A stretch of 64,000 bases of DNA, taken from Oricola indica (lineage in GTDB: Bacteria > Pseudomonadota > Alphaproteobacteria > Rhizobiales > Rhizobiaceae). Shown one piece after another: positions 57,136 through 64,000 of the stretch. Numbering within the stretch: the stretch's first letter is position 1; each line of letters opens with the position of its first letter. The stretch spans positions 310,001-374,000 of the forward strand of contig NZ_JAINFJ010000004.1 in the NCBI RefSeq assembly GCF_019966595.1. The letters run 5' to 3'. The notes under the pieces were generated by a model that saw nothing but the letters and a program-made list of their open reading frames with translations, searched no databases and was not told the origin of the DNA. A program made the position numbers and the translations under genes.

Positions 57136-58536
57136 ATGTCCAATTCGAACGACTATGTGGTCGCGGATCTTTCGCTTGCCGATTTCGGCCGCAAGGAACT
57201 CGACATTGCTGAAACAGAAATGCCGGGCCTGATGGCCTGCCGCGAGGAATTCGGCGAAGCGCGTCCGCTTGCCGGTGCGCGCATCTCCGGATCGCTTCAC
57301 ATGACGATCCAGACCGGCGTGCTGATCGAGACGCTGAAGGCGCTCGGCGCCGACGTCCGCTGGGCGTCCTGCAACATCTTCTCCACCCAGGATCACGCTG
57401 CCGCAGCGATCGCCGCGACCGGCACGCCTGTCTTCGCCGTCAAGGGCGAGACGCTGGAGGAATATTGGTCCTACACGGACAGCATCTTCCAGTGGGCCGA
57501 TGGCGGCTTGTCGAACATGATCCTCGATGATGGCGGCGACGCCACCATGTACATCCTGATCGGCGCCCGCGCCGAGGAGGGCGAGGATGTCCTGTCGAAC
57601 CCCGGTTCGGAAGAAGAAGAGGTCCTGTTCGCGCAGATCAAGAAGCGCATGGCGGCCTCTCCCGGCTGGTTCGTCAAGCAGCGCCACGCCATCCTGGGCG
57701 TCACCGAGGAAACGACGACCGGCGTGAACCGCCTGTACCAGTTGCAGAAGAAGGGCCTGCTGCCCTTCCCGGCGATCAACGTCAATGACAGCGTCACGAA
57801 GTCGAAATTCGACAACAAGTATGGCTGCAAGGAATCGCTGGTCGACGGCATACGCCGTGCCACCGACGTGATGATGGCCGGTAAGGTCGCCGTGGTCTGC
57901 GGCTATGGCGATGTCGGCAAGGGTTCGGCGCAGTCGCTGCGTGGCGCCGGCGCGCGCGTCAAAGTCACCGAGATCGACCCGATCTGCGCTCTGCAGGCGG
58001 CGATGGACGGCTATGAGGTCGTCGAACTCGAGGATGTCGTCTCCTCGGCGGACATCTTCATCACCACCACCGGCAACAAGGATGTCATCCGTCTCGAGCA
58101 TATGCGCGCGATGAAGGACATGGCGATCGTCGGCAATATCGGCCACTTCGACAACGAGATCCAGGTCGCGGCGCTGAAGAACCTGAAATGGACCAACATC
58201 AAGCCGCAGGTCGACATGGTGGAGTTTCCGGGCGGCAACCGCATGATCCTGCTGTCCGAAGGCCGCTTGCTGAACCTCGGCAACGCCACCGGGCATCCGA
58301 GCTTCGTCATGAGCGCGTCCTTCACCAACCAGGTGCTGGCCCAGATCGAGCTCTTCACCAAGGGCGATGACTACGGCCACGAGGTCTATGTCCTGCCCAA
58401 GCATCTCGACGAAAAGGTGGCCCGGCTTCATCTCGACAAGCTCGGCGCACGGCTCAGCGAGCTGTCGGACGAGCAGGCCGCCTATATCGGCGTTACGCCG
58501 TCGGGGCCCTACAAGCCGGAACACTACAGGTATTGA
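57136..58536 (+). CDS. ahcY: adenosylhomocysteinase
   Basis: AhcY hydrolyses S-adenosylhomocysteine to adenosine and homocysteine, clearing the product of methylation reactions. The 466-residue tetrameric enzyme has [17 protein letters not shown], the substrate-site [16 protein letters not shown], the NAD-binding [15 protein letters not shown] and the C-terminal KPEHYRY. CGGAG (57124-57128) is the ribosome binding site. It has its own promoter region with a palindrome, and a terminator follows. Confidence 0.98.
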   Translation: MSNSNDYVVADLSLADFGRKELDIAETEMPGLMACREEFGEARPLAGARISGSLHMTIQTGVLIETLKALGADVRWASCNIFSTQDHAAAAIAATGTPVFAVKGETLEEYWSYTDSIFQWADGGLSNMILDDGGDATMYILIGARAEEGEDVLSNPGSEEEEVLFAQIKKRMAASPGWFVKQRHAILGVTEETTTGVNRLYQLQKKGLLPFPAINVNDSVTKSKFDNKYGCKESLVDGIRRATDVMMAGKVAVVCGYGDVGKGSAQSLRGAGARVKVTEIDPICALQAAMDGYEVVELEDVVSSADIFITTTGNKDVIRLEHMRAMKDMAIVGNIGHFDNEIQVAALKNLKWTNIKPQVDMVEFPGGNRMILLSEGRLLNLGNATGHPSFVMSASFTNQVLAQIELFTKGDDYGHEVYVLPKHLDEKVARLHLDKLGARLSELSDEQAAYIGVTPSGPYKPEHYRY

Positions 58537-58566
58537 TAAGCAATACCTGAGCATACCAGATATTGT

Positions 58567-58602
58567 GGCCGGAGAACGCATTCTGTTCTTCGGCCTTTTT
58601 TT
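58567..58602 (+). terminator. rho-independent terminator after ahcY
   Basis: The 11-bp stem GGCCGGAGAAC (58567-58577) / GTTCTTCGGCC (58585-58595), with one G-T wobble and a 7-nt loop, is followed by seven T residues (58596-58602). Confidence 0.93.
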
Positions 58603-58749
58603 ACGACCTTGACGCTTCACGCCGATTCGTCGTGCGGGTATTTTGGGGTGATTCGCGAATGCGCGCGGGCGGCGCAGAAATCGCGAAGTGTCCGCGCGGA
58701 CTTCACATGAAAGTGGCCGTTTCGCGTGCCTGCGGCGAGGGGACGAAGA

Positions 58750-61254
58750 ATGCCGGAATCGCAAAGTGCAAGAAGACCGGGCGGAAGCGTCTTTCGCTCC
58801 GGACGCCTTGCGCTGCTTGGCGCATCGACGGCGCTTTTCGCTGTACCGGCCCCTGCTTCCGCGCAGGATCAGATCTCCTTTCTCGACGCGGTCCTGTCCT
58901 ATCATCTCGGCACCCCGGAAGTCGTCCAGTTCGCGCTTTTCACCGGAGCGATGACCGCCGCGCTCGCCTCCGCGCTGTGGTTGATCCGCGAGCGCGGCCG
59001 CACTGCGCGCCAGAACACGACTTTGCGCGCCAGGGTCTCCGCACTCAACGCCCAGGTCGCCAAGCTCGAAGCGCTGGCGACCACCGAAGGCCAGCGCGCC
59101 ATCATCTGGGAAGACCGCGAACAGAAACCCGTCATCATCGGCACGCTTGACCCCGCCAGCGGCGCGCCCGCCGAGCGGAGTGCTTTCCTCGCTTTCGGAC
59201 GGTGGCTGGAACCGCGTTCGGCGGCGCGCATCGATCATCTTGTCGCCGAGCTGCGTGACGAGGCGAGGCCTTTCAACGATACGGTCGAGACCCGGCATGG
59301 CGTTCCAATCGAGGTGACCGGCCGGACCAATGGATCGAGCGCAGTCGTCCGTTTCGAGAGCCTGACCGGCGAACGCGCGGAGCATGCCCGTCTTGCGCTC
59401 GAACACAATCGCGTCGTCGATACGCTGGAAACCCTTCAGGCGCTTCTCGATTCACTGGACGCGCCGTTCTGGCTGCGCAACGCCGATGGCGCGCTGGCCT
59501 GGGTCAACCGGGCCTTTGCGGAAGCGACCGGTCACGCCAACTCGGCGGACACGATCGCGGCCAATGTGGAGCTGTTCGGCAATCAGGCGCTGAAGACGAT
59601 TTCAACGGGACTAGAGGCCGATGGCGAATACAGGGCTTCCGTCTCGACCGTCGTCGGCGGAGACCGGTTGGTTTACGACGTCGCCGATGCGAAGGGGCCT
59701 TACGGCTCGGCCGGGCTCGCTGTCGACAAGACCGACTACGACGCCATGCGAAGCGAGCTCAACAGGACCATTCGCAGCCACGAGGAGACGCTCGACCGGT
59801 TGACCACCGCCGTTGCGATGTTCGACGAGAATGCGCGTCTGCGCTTCCACAACCAGGCATTCCAGAAAATGTGGGACCTAGACCAGGGGTTCCTCGATTC
59901 CAAGCCCGACAACGCGATGTTCCTGGATCGGCTACGCGCCGACGGCCGGCTCGAGGAAAAGCCGGAGTGGCGGCGCTGGAAGGAAGGTATCCTTGCCGCT
60001 TATCGCGCCGTCGAGCCGCAGGAAGACGTTTGGTACCTGCCCGACGGCCAGACGATCCGCGTCGTCGCCAATCCGCATCCCAAGGGCGGCCTGACCTGGG
60101 TGTTCGAGAATCTGACCGAACAGATCGATCTGGAAAGCCGCTACAAGACGCTCATGCGCGTGCAGGGTGAAACGCTGGATCACTTGGCAGAAGGCGTGGC
60201 CGTGTTCGGGCAAGATGGTAAGCTTAGGCTTTCCAATCCTGCATTCGCCAGGTTCTGGGGCATCGAAGATCTGCTCGAAAAGGAATCGGTCCATATCCGC
60301 GAGATCGCCGAATCCTGCCGGCAGCGATTGGGTGATGCAGAACCATGGCGGCAGTTTGCCGGGATGGTCACCGGCTTCAGCGACGACCGGGCCGACGAAA
60401 CGGGTCGCTGGGCCGTCGGTGACACGATCCTGTCCTGGATGGTCGTGCCGCTGCCCAACGGTCAGACGATGATTACCTTTGTGGACGTCACCGCGACGGA
60501 GGAGGTCGAAAGGGCGCTTCGCGAACGCAATGAAGCGCTGGTTTCCACGGCGCTCCTTCGCACACGCTTCATCCGCCACGTCTCCTATGAACTGCGCACG
60601 CCGCTGACCAATATTTCAGGCTTCACGACGCTGTTGCAAAATCCGTCGACCGGCCCGCTCAACGAGAAACAGCAGGACTATCTGGGCTATATCGCCTCGT
60701 CCTCCGAGGCGCTGAAGCTCATCGTTGACGACATACTCGACCTGGCCACGATCGATGCCGGGATCATGGAACTCGATTTCGCCGAGGTGGAGATCGAGCC
60801 CATGATGCGCGAGGTCGCTGCCGGGCTCGCGTCGCGCTTCGGAGAGCACAACCTCGACCTCGTGGTTCGCGTCGCGCCTGACACGGGTGCCATTTTCGCC
60901 GATGCCGACCGGCTTCGCCAGATCATGTTCAACGTGCTCGCCAACGCGGCGGATTTCGCGCCGGAAGGCTCGACCGTCACCTTCACCTGCGAGCGTTTGC
61001 AGGACGGCGTCGTGTTCAAGGTCCGCGATCGCGGACCGGGCATTCCGGCCGAGGCGCTCAAGGAGATCTTCGATCCGTTCGAAACCGGCAAGCCGGGGCG
61101 CAAGCGCGGTGCGGGTCTTGGTCTTTCGCTGGTCAAGAGCTTCGTATCGCTGCATCAGGGGGAGGTCTCCATCAATTCCTCGCCGGAGCGCGGCACGGAA
61201 GTGATCTTGCAGTTCCCCCAGGTCCCGCCCGGCGCGCGCGTCGCGGCCGAATAG
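58750..61254 (+). CDS. divL: DivL-type tyrosine kinase-like cell-cycle protein
   Basis: The 834-residue protein looks like a histidine kinase, but the H-box reads RHVSYELRTPLTN with Tyr613 where the phospho-His should be, which is the hallmark of DivL. In Caulobacter, DivL reads DivK and controls the CckA-CtrA relay that regulates replication and division. The N-terminus has a signal-like segment and a hydrophobic helix (about residues 60-80), followed by a coiled coil, three PAS-like regions (about 215-330, 345-455 and 470-590), and dimerisation and ATPase domains (NVLANAADFAPEG, VRDRGPGIP, GLGLSLVKSF). ATG 58750 with GAGGGG upstream is chosen over GTG 58726. Confidence 0.93.
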   Translation: MPESQSARRPGGSVFRSGRLALLGASTALFAVPAPASAQDQISFLDAVLSYHLGTPEVVQFALFTGAMTAALASALWLIRERGRTARQNTTLRARVSALNAQVAKLEALATTEGQRAIIWEDREQKPVIIGTLDPASGAPAERSAFLAFGRWLEPRSAARIDHLVAELRDEARPFNDTVETRHGVPIEVTGRTNGSSAVVRFESLTGERAEHARLALEHNRVVDTLETLQALLDSLDAPFWLRNADGALAWVNRAFAEATGHANSADTIAANVELFGNQALKTISTGLEADGEYRASVSTVVGGDRLVYDVADAKGPYGSAGLAVDKTDYDAMRSELNRTIRSHEETLDRLTTAVAMFDENARLRFHNQAFQKMWDLDQGFLDSKPDNAMFLDRLRADGRLEEKPEWRRWKEGILAAYRAVEPQEDVWYLPDGQTIRVVANPHPKGGLTWVFENLTEQIDLESRYKTLMRVQGETLDHLAEGVAVFGQDGKLRLSNPAFARFWGIEDLLEKESVHIREIAESCRQRLGDAEPWRQFAGMVTGFSDDRADETGRWAVGDTILSWMVVPLPNGQTMITFVDVTATEEVERALRERNEALVSTALLRTRFIRHVSYELRTPLTNISGFTTLLQNPSTGPLNEKQQDYLGYIASSSEALKLIVDDILDLATIDAGIMELDFAEVEIEPMMREVAAGLASRFGEHNLDLVVRVAPDTGAIFADADRLRQIMFNVLANAADFAPEGSTVTFTCERLQDGVVFKVRDRGPGIPAEALKEIFDPFETGKPGRKRGAGLGLSLVKSFVSLHQGEVSINSSPERGTEVILQFPQVPPGARVAAE

Positions 61255-61290
61255 AAGCCCGGCATCGAGCGTGGCATCGGAAACAGCCCC

Positions 61291-62805
61291 GTGAAACAGT
61301 CCTTTTCGTCCGAAGCAGCCCTGACGCGTTTCGCGCAGGATGTCGCCATGGCCCTCAAGCCGGGCGACTGTTTGCTTCTCCGTGGCGATCTCGGCGCCGG
61401 CAAGTCCACCTTCGCGCGCGCTGCCATCCGGACGCTCGCGGGCGATCCGGCAGGCAAGCTCGAAGTGCCAAGTCCGACATTCACGCTGGTTCAGACCTAC
61501 GATCTCCGTCTGCCCGTCTCGCATTTCGATCTCTATCGCCTCGGTGATCCCGACGAACTCGACGAACTCGGTCTGACGGATGCGCTGGCCGAAGGCATTG
61601 CGCTTGTCGAATGGCCGGAACGCGCCGAATCCCGCCTGCCCGCAAACAGCATCCTGTTCGAAATCGAGGAAACCGGCGAAAGCGCGGATGGCCGCGAAGT
61701 GACGATCGCCGGTCCGGCAGAATTCATGGCGCGGCTGGAGCGCAGCCTTGCCATGCGCGCATTTCTTCAAGCGCATGGGCGCGGCGACTGGTTTCGCCGT
61801 TTTCTCCTCGGTGATGCGTCAACGCGCGCTTATGAAACTGTGGAGCGTGGAAGCGATCTCCTGATCCTGATGAACGCGCCGCGCCGCCCGGACGGACCCC
61901 CGGTACGCGACGGCAAGCCCTATTCGCAGATCGCGCATCTCGCCGAGGACATCCTGCCCTTTGTCGCGATAGGCCGACACCTTGCCGAGGCGGGGTTTCG
62001 GGCGCCGCAAATCCATGCCTTCGACCTGGATCAGGGTTTCGTCCTTCTGGAGCACCTTGGGTCTGACGGCGTGCTGGACGAGAACCGCACGCCTCTACCG
62101 GACCGCTACGCGGCGGCAGTCGATTGTCTCGCCGCGATGCATGCGCGGGATTGGCCGCATCGACTTGAAGTCGATGGAAGGGCGTATGCCATCGCGGATT
62201 TCGATCGTGACGCCTTTCTGATCGAGACAGAGCTTCTGACGGACTGGTTTCTGCCCCGCATATCCGGAAGGAAATCGTCTGCCGACGCGGTGTCGGTGTT
62301 CCGCGACCTCTGGATGGAACTGTTCGCCATCGTGGATGCGGGCGAGAAGACCCTGCTCATGCGCGATTTCCACTCGCCCAACATCATCTGGGATGGCTCG
62401 GCCGAGGGTGTGGCGCGGATCGGGCTGATCGATTTCCAGGACGCGATGATCGGTTCGACCGCCTATGACGTCGCGTCTGTCATCCAGGATGCACGCGTCG
62501 ATATCCCGTCCTCCCTGCAGAACACGCTGCTCGACCGGTATTGCGCGGCGCGAACCGCGCAGGGCGGTTTCGACGAGGCGGCGTTCCGCCTCGCCTTCGC
62601 GATCCTCGCCGCCCAGCGCGCGACCAAGATCCTCGGCATCTTCGTGCGTCTCGACGAGCGGGACGGCAAGCCCGCTTATCTCGGCCACATTCCGCGCCTG
62701 CAGGCCTATCTGCGCGAAAGCCTCGCCCACCCCGCTCTTGCCGGGCTCGCGGCCTGGTACGACAAGTACGGCATCCTCGACGCCGGGATCGGACCGCGGC
62801 AATGA
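61291..62805 (+). CDS. tsaE: TsaE (tRNA t6A ATPase) fused to AmgK-like sugar phosphotransferase
   Basis: This 504-residue fusion joins two proteins that are separate in most bacteria. Residues 1-150 are TsaE, the ATPase of the t6A tRNA-modification complex, with P-loop GDLGAGKST (32-40), PSPTFTLVQTYD and FDLYRLGDPDELDELG. From about residue 155 on there is an APH-fold kinase with the catalytic MRDFHSPNIIWD and metal-binding LIDFQDAMIGST. These match AmgK, which phosphorylates MurNAc and GlcNAc at the anomeric position. The start is GTG 61291. murU, the next step in that recycling path, overlaps its stop (ATGA). Such fusions are known in rhizobia. Confidence 0.93.
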   Translation: MKQSFSSEAALTRFAQDVAMALKPGDCLLLRGDLGAGKSTFARAAIRTLAGDPAGKLEVPSPTFTLVQTYDLRLPVSHFDLYRLGDPDELDELGLTDALAEGIALVEWPERAESRLPANSILFEIEETGESADGREVTIAGPAEFMARLERSLAMRAFLQAHGRGDWFRRFLLGDASTRAYETVERGSDLLILMNAPRRPDGPPVRDGKPYSQIAHLAEDILPFVAIGRHLAEAGFRAPQIHAFDLDQGFVLLEHLGSDGVLDENRTPLPDRYAAAVDCLAAMHARDWPHRLEVDGRAYAIADFDRDAFLIETELLTDWFLPRISGRKSSADAVSVFRDLWMELFAIVDAGEKTLLMRDFHSPNIIWDGSAEGVARIGLIDFQDAMIGSTAYDVASVIQDARVDIPSSLQNTLLDRYCAARTAQGGFDEAAFRLAFAILAAQRATKILGIFVRLDERDGKPAYLGHIPRLQAYLRESLAHPALAGLAAWYDKYGILDAGIGPRQ

Positions 62806-63542
62806 GCATGCGCATCAAGACAGCGATGATTCTGGCGGCAGGCTTCGGCAAGCGGCTGCGTCCGATCACGGAGACGATCCCGAAACCTCTCGTTCCCGTT
62901 GGCGGGCGCACCATGCTCGACCGCAGTCTCGATCTCGCTGAAGCGGCGGGTGTGAACAATGCCGTGGTCAATGTTCACTACCTCGCGGATCAAATCGTCA
63001 GGCGTTGCCGCGCCCGTGCCCATCCGCCTGTGACGATCAGTGACGAGACGGACCGGATCCTCGAAACCGGCGGCGGGGTCGTCAAGGCGCTGCCGCTTCT
63101 GGGAAACGATCCCTTCCTGCTGCTCAATGCCGATACGTTCTGGATCGAATGGGGAGCGCCCAACCTTGCTGCCATGATGGCGGGTTTCGATCCGGCGCGG
63201 ATGGATATCCTCCTGATGCTTTGCCGGCTGAAAGACACGACCGGTCATGCGGGTGGCGCGGATTTCGAGATGGATGAAGATGGCCGCCTGACGCGGCTTG
63301 CCGACAAGACTGATCCGGCTGGTCTGCTCTATGCCGGCGCGACGATTTACAATCCCGCGATCTTTGACGGCGCGACCGCCGAACCGCATTCGCTCAACCT
63401 CTATTACGATCGCGCAATCGCCAAAGGCCGTCTGTTTGGCCACGTGATGGCCGATGGTCACTGGTTTACGGTGGGCACGCCCGAGGCTCTTCCGGCGGCG
63501 GAACGCAAACTGGAACAATTGCAGGCACAGCGCGCCGATTGA
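62802..63542 (+). CDS. murU: N-acetylmuramate alpha-1-phosphate uridylyltransferase MurU
   Basis: MurU joins MurNAc-1-phosphate to UMP to give UDP-MurNAc, bypassing fosfomycin-sensitive MurA in peptidoglycan recycling (known from Pseudomonas putida). The 246-residue nucleotidyltransferase has LAAGFGKRLRPITETIPKP at its N-terminus, VPVGGRTMLDR, NADTFW (metal Asp) and GHWFTVGTPEAL. The coupling to the AmgK domain supports this over a glucose-1-phosphate enzyme. The start overlaps the upstream stop by ATGA. Confidence 0.9.
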   Translation: MSMRIKTAMILAAGFGKRLRPITETIPKPLVPVGGRTMLDRSLDLAEAAGVNNAVVNVHYLADQIVRRCRARAHPPVTISDETDRILETGGGVVKALPLLGNDPFLLLNADTFWIEWGAPNLAAMMAGFDPARMDILLMLCRLKDTTGHAGGADFEMDEDGRLTRLADKTDPAGLLYAGATIYNPAIFDGATAEPHSLNLYYDRAIAKGRLFGHVMADGHWFTVGTPEALPAAERKLEQLQAQRAD

Positions 63543-63602
63543 CCGGTCCTGCCCGGCCATGGAAACTGTGACCGGATTCGCTTCCTGATCGAAAGAACTG
63601 TC

Positions 63603-64000
63603 TTGGCCGGATATGTCCATCCCCGCGTCTATTCCGTTGCGCCCGGCATTGCCTTCCTGCCGGCGGTGACACGCGCGCTCTGTGACGGGGATCTGGTGCC
63701 GGGCTTCAGCCATGGTGGCGATCCGTTGCGATTGTCCACCGTATCGATCTATGTGCCGACGCGCCGCGCCGCCCGCGAGATGCGCTCGGCCTTTCTCGAC
63801 CATCTCGGCGGCGAGACGATCCTGCTGCCGCATATCCGCCCGCTCGGCGAATTCGAAGAGGATGTCGATTTCTTCGAAAGTGGCGAGACGGGCTTTATCG
63901 ACATACCGCCCGCCATCGACAGTACCGAGCGGCTTCTGTTGCTCGGCACGTTGGTTCGGCAATGGACGAAGCATTTGAAGGTCGATGTCGAGAGGCTTTA
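63603..64000 (+). CDS. addB: double-strand break repair protein AddB, N-terminal part (cut by window edge)
   Basis: The frame from TTG 63603 stays open to the end of the window (132 codons). The sequence (HPRVYSVAPGIAFLPAVTRALCDGDLVPG, IYVPTRRAAREMRSAFLDHLGG, LPHIRPLGEFEEDVDFFE) matches the N-terminus of the alphaproteobacterial AddB nuclease/helicase, which with AddA processes DNA ends for RecA. In rhizobia tsaE-murU-addB-addA are neighbours. No ATG is usable in this frame; the TTG start is inferred from homology and has only a weak GAAAGA before it. Confidence 0.85.
   Translation, partial: MAGYVHPRVYSVAPGIAFLPAVTRALCDGDLVPGFSHGGDPLRLSTVSIYVPTRRAAREMRSAFLDHLGGETILLPHIRPLGEFEEDVDFFESGETGFIDIPPAIDSTERLLLLGTLVRQWTKHLKVDVERL

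Noticed and set aside
57106-59406. 766-codon minus-strand frame across ahcY and divL
   Set aside because: It spans the antisense of two well-supported genes and a strong terminator; low-complexity composition.
61275-61300. GTGAAACAG at the tsaE start as a further parS site
   Set aside because: Only one half-site matches; the other half is AACAGCCCC, with no CACGTG core.

Overview
The window looks like a piece of an alphaproteobacterial chromosome of the Hyphomicrobiales (Rhizobiales) type. The evidence is the ChvG/ChvI two-component pair behind pckA, a short-form HprK with EIIA-Man and HPr, a DivL-type kinase with Tyr in place of the catalytic His, the hemE/parAB/mnmG/mnmE/rho block, hslV-GNAT-hslU, and a TsaE/phosphotransferase fusion next to MurU. 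GC content is high throughout. I see no insertion sequence, prophage, CRISPR array, tRNA or rRNA gene. About 66 protein genes are supported; leuB (left) and addB (right) are cut by the window edges.

Layout. 1-10.5 kb: leuB end, a secreted hypothetical protein, asd, then an RND efflux pair flanked by a MarR gene and a TetR gene, and a 3-hydroxybutyrate dehydrogenase/patatin pair. 10.6-21.5 kb: ArsC-like protein, ispG, lytic transglycosylase, ispA, mtgA, rpmF, MltB-like transglycosylase, yggS, leuS, lptE, holA. 21.5-32.2 kb: parB, parA, rsmG, mnmG, mnmE, rho, hemJ and hemE all point left, with one thioredoxin-fold protein on the other strand; two perfect parS sites lie here. 32.23-32.69 kb is a gene-free DnaA-box cluster that I read as the chromosomal replication origin. 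32.7-35.5 kb: maf, aroE, coaE and dnaQ point right. 35.6-44.2 kb: secB, fxsA, a Tim44-domain protein, mltA, smr, an XRE regulator, a DUF1402 protein, hslU, a DUF2157 membrane protein, a GNAT and hslV.

44.4-49.4 kb is the histidine operon hisB-DUF2628-hisH-(small orphan ORF)-hisA-hisF-hisE followed by coaA. 49.4-52.8 kb: alkB, a BON/LysM protein, arfB and pckA on the minus strand. 53.1-58.5 kb: chvI, chvG, hprK, manX, ptsH and ahcY, joining envelope/acid sensing, an incomplete carbon-control PTS and the methyl cycle. 58.7-64 kb: divL, the tsaE-amgK fusion, murU and the start of addB.

Themes: replication and segregation (oriC, parS, ParAB, HolA, DnaQ), cell wall remodelling and recycling (five transglycosylase or glycosyltransferase-type genes plus AmgK/MurU), and carbon control (PckA, ChvGI, HprK/EIIA/HPr). 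No wholly new multi-gene system stands out. The most notable items are the oriC/parS region, an AT-richer coupled ORF inside the his operon (46184-46510), a DUF1402 protein with transglycosylase-like motifs, and several palindromic operator candidates (before ahcY, pckA, and the MarR and TetR genes).
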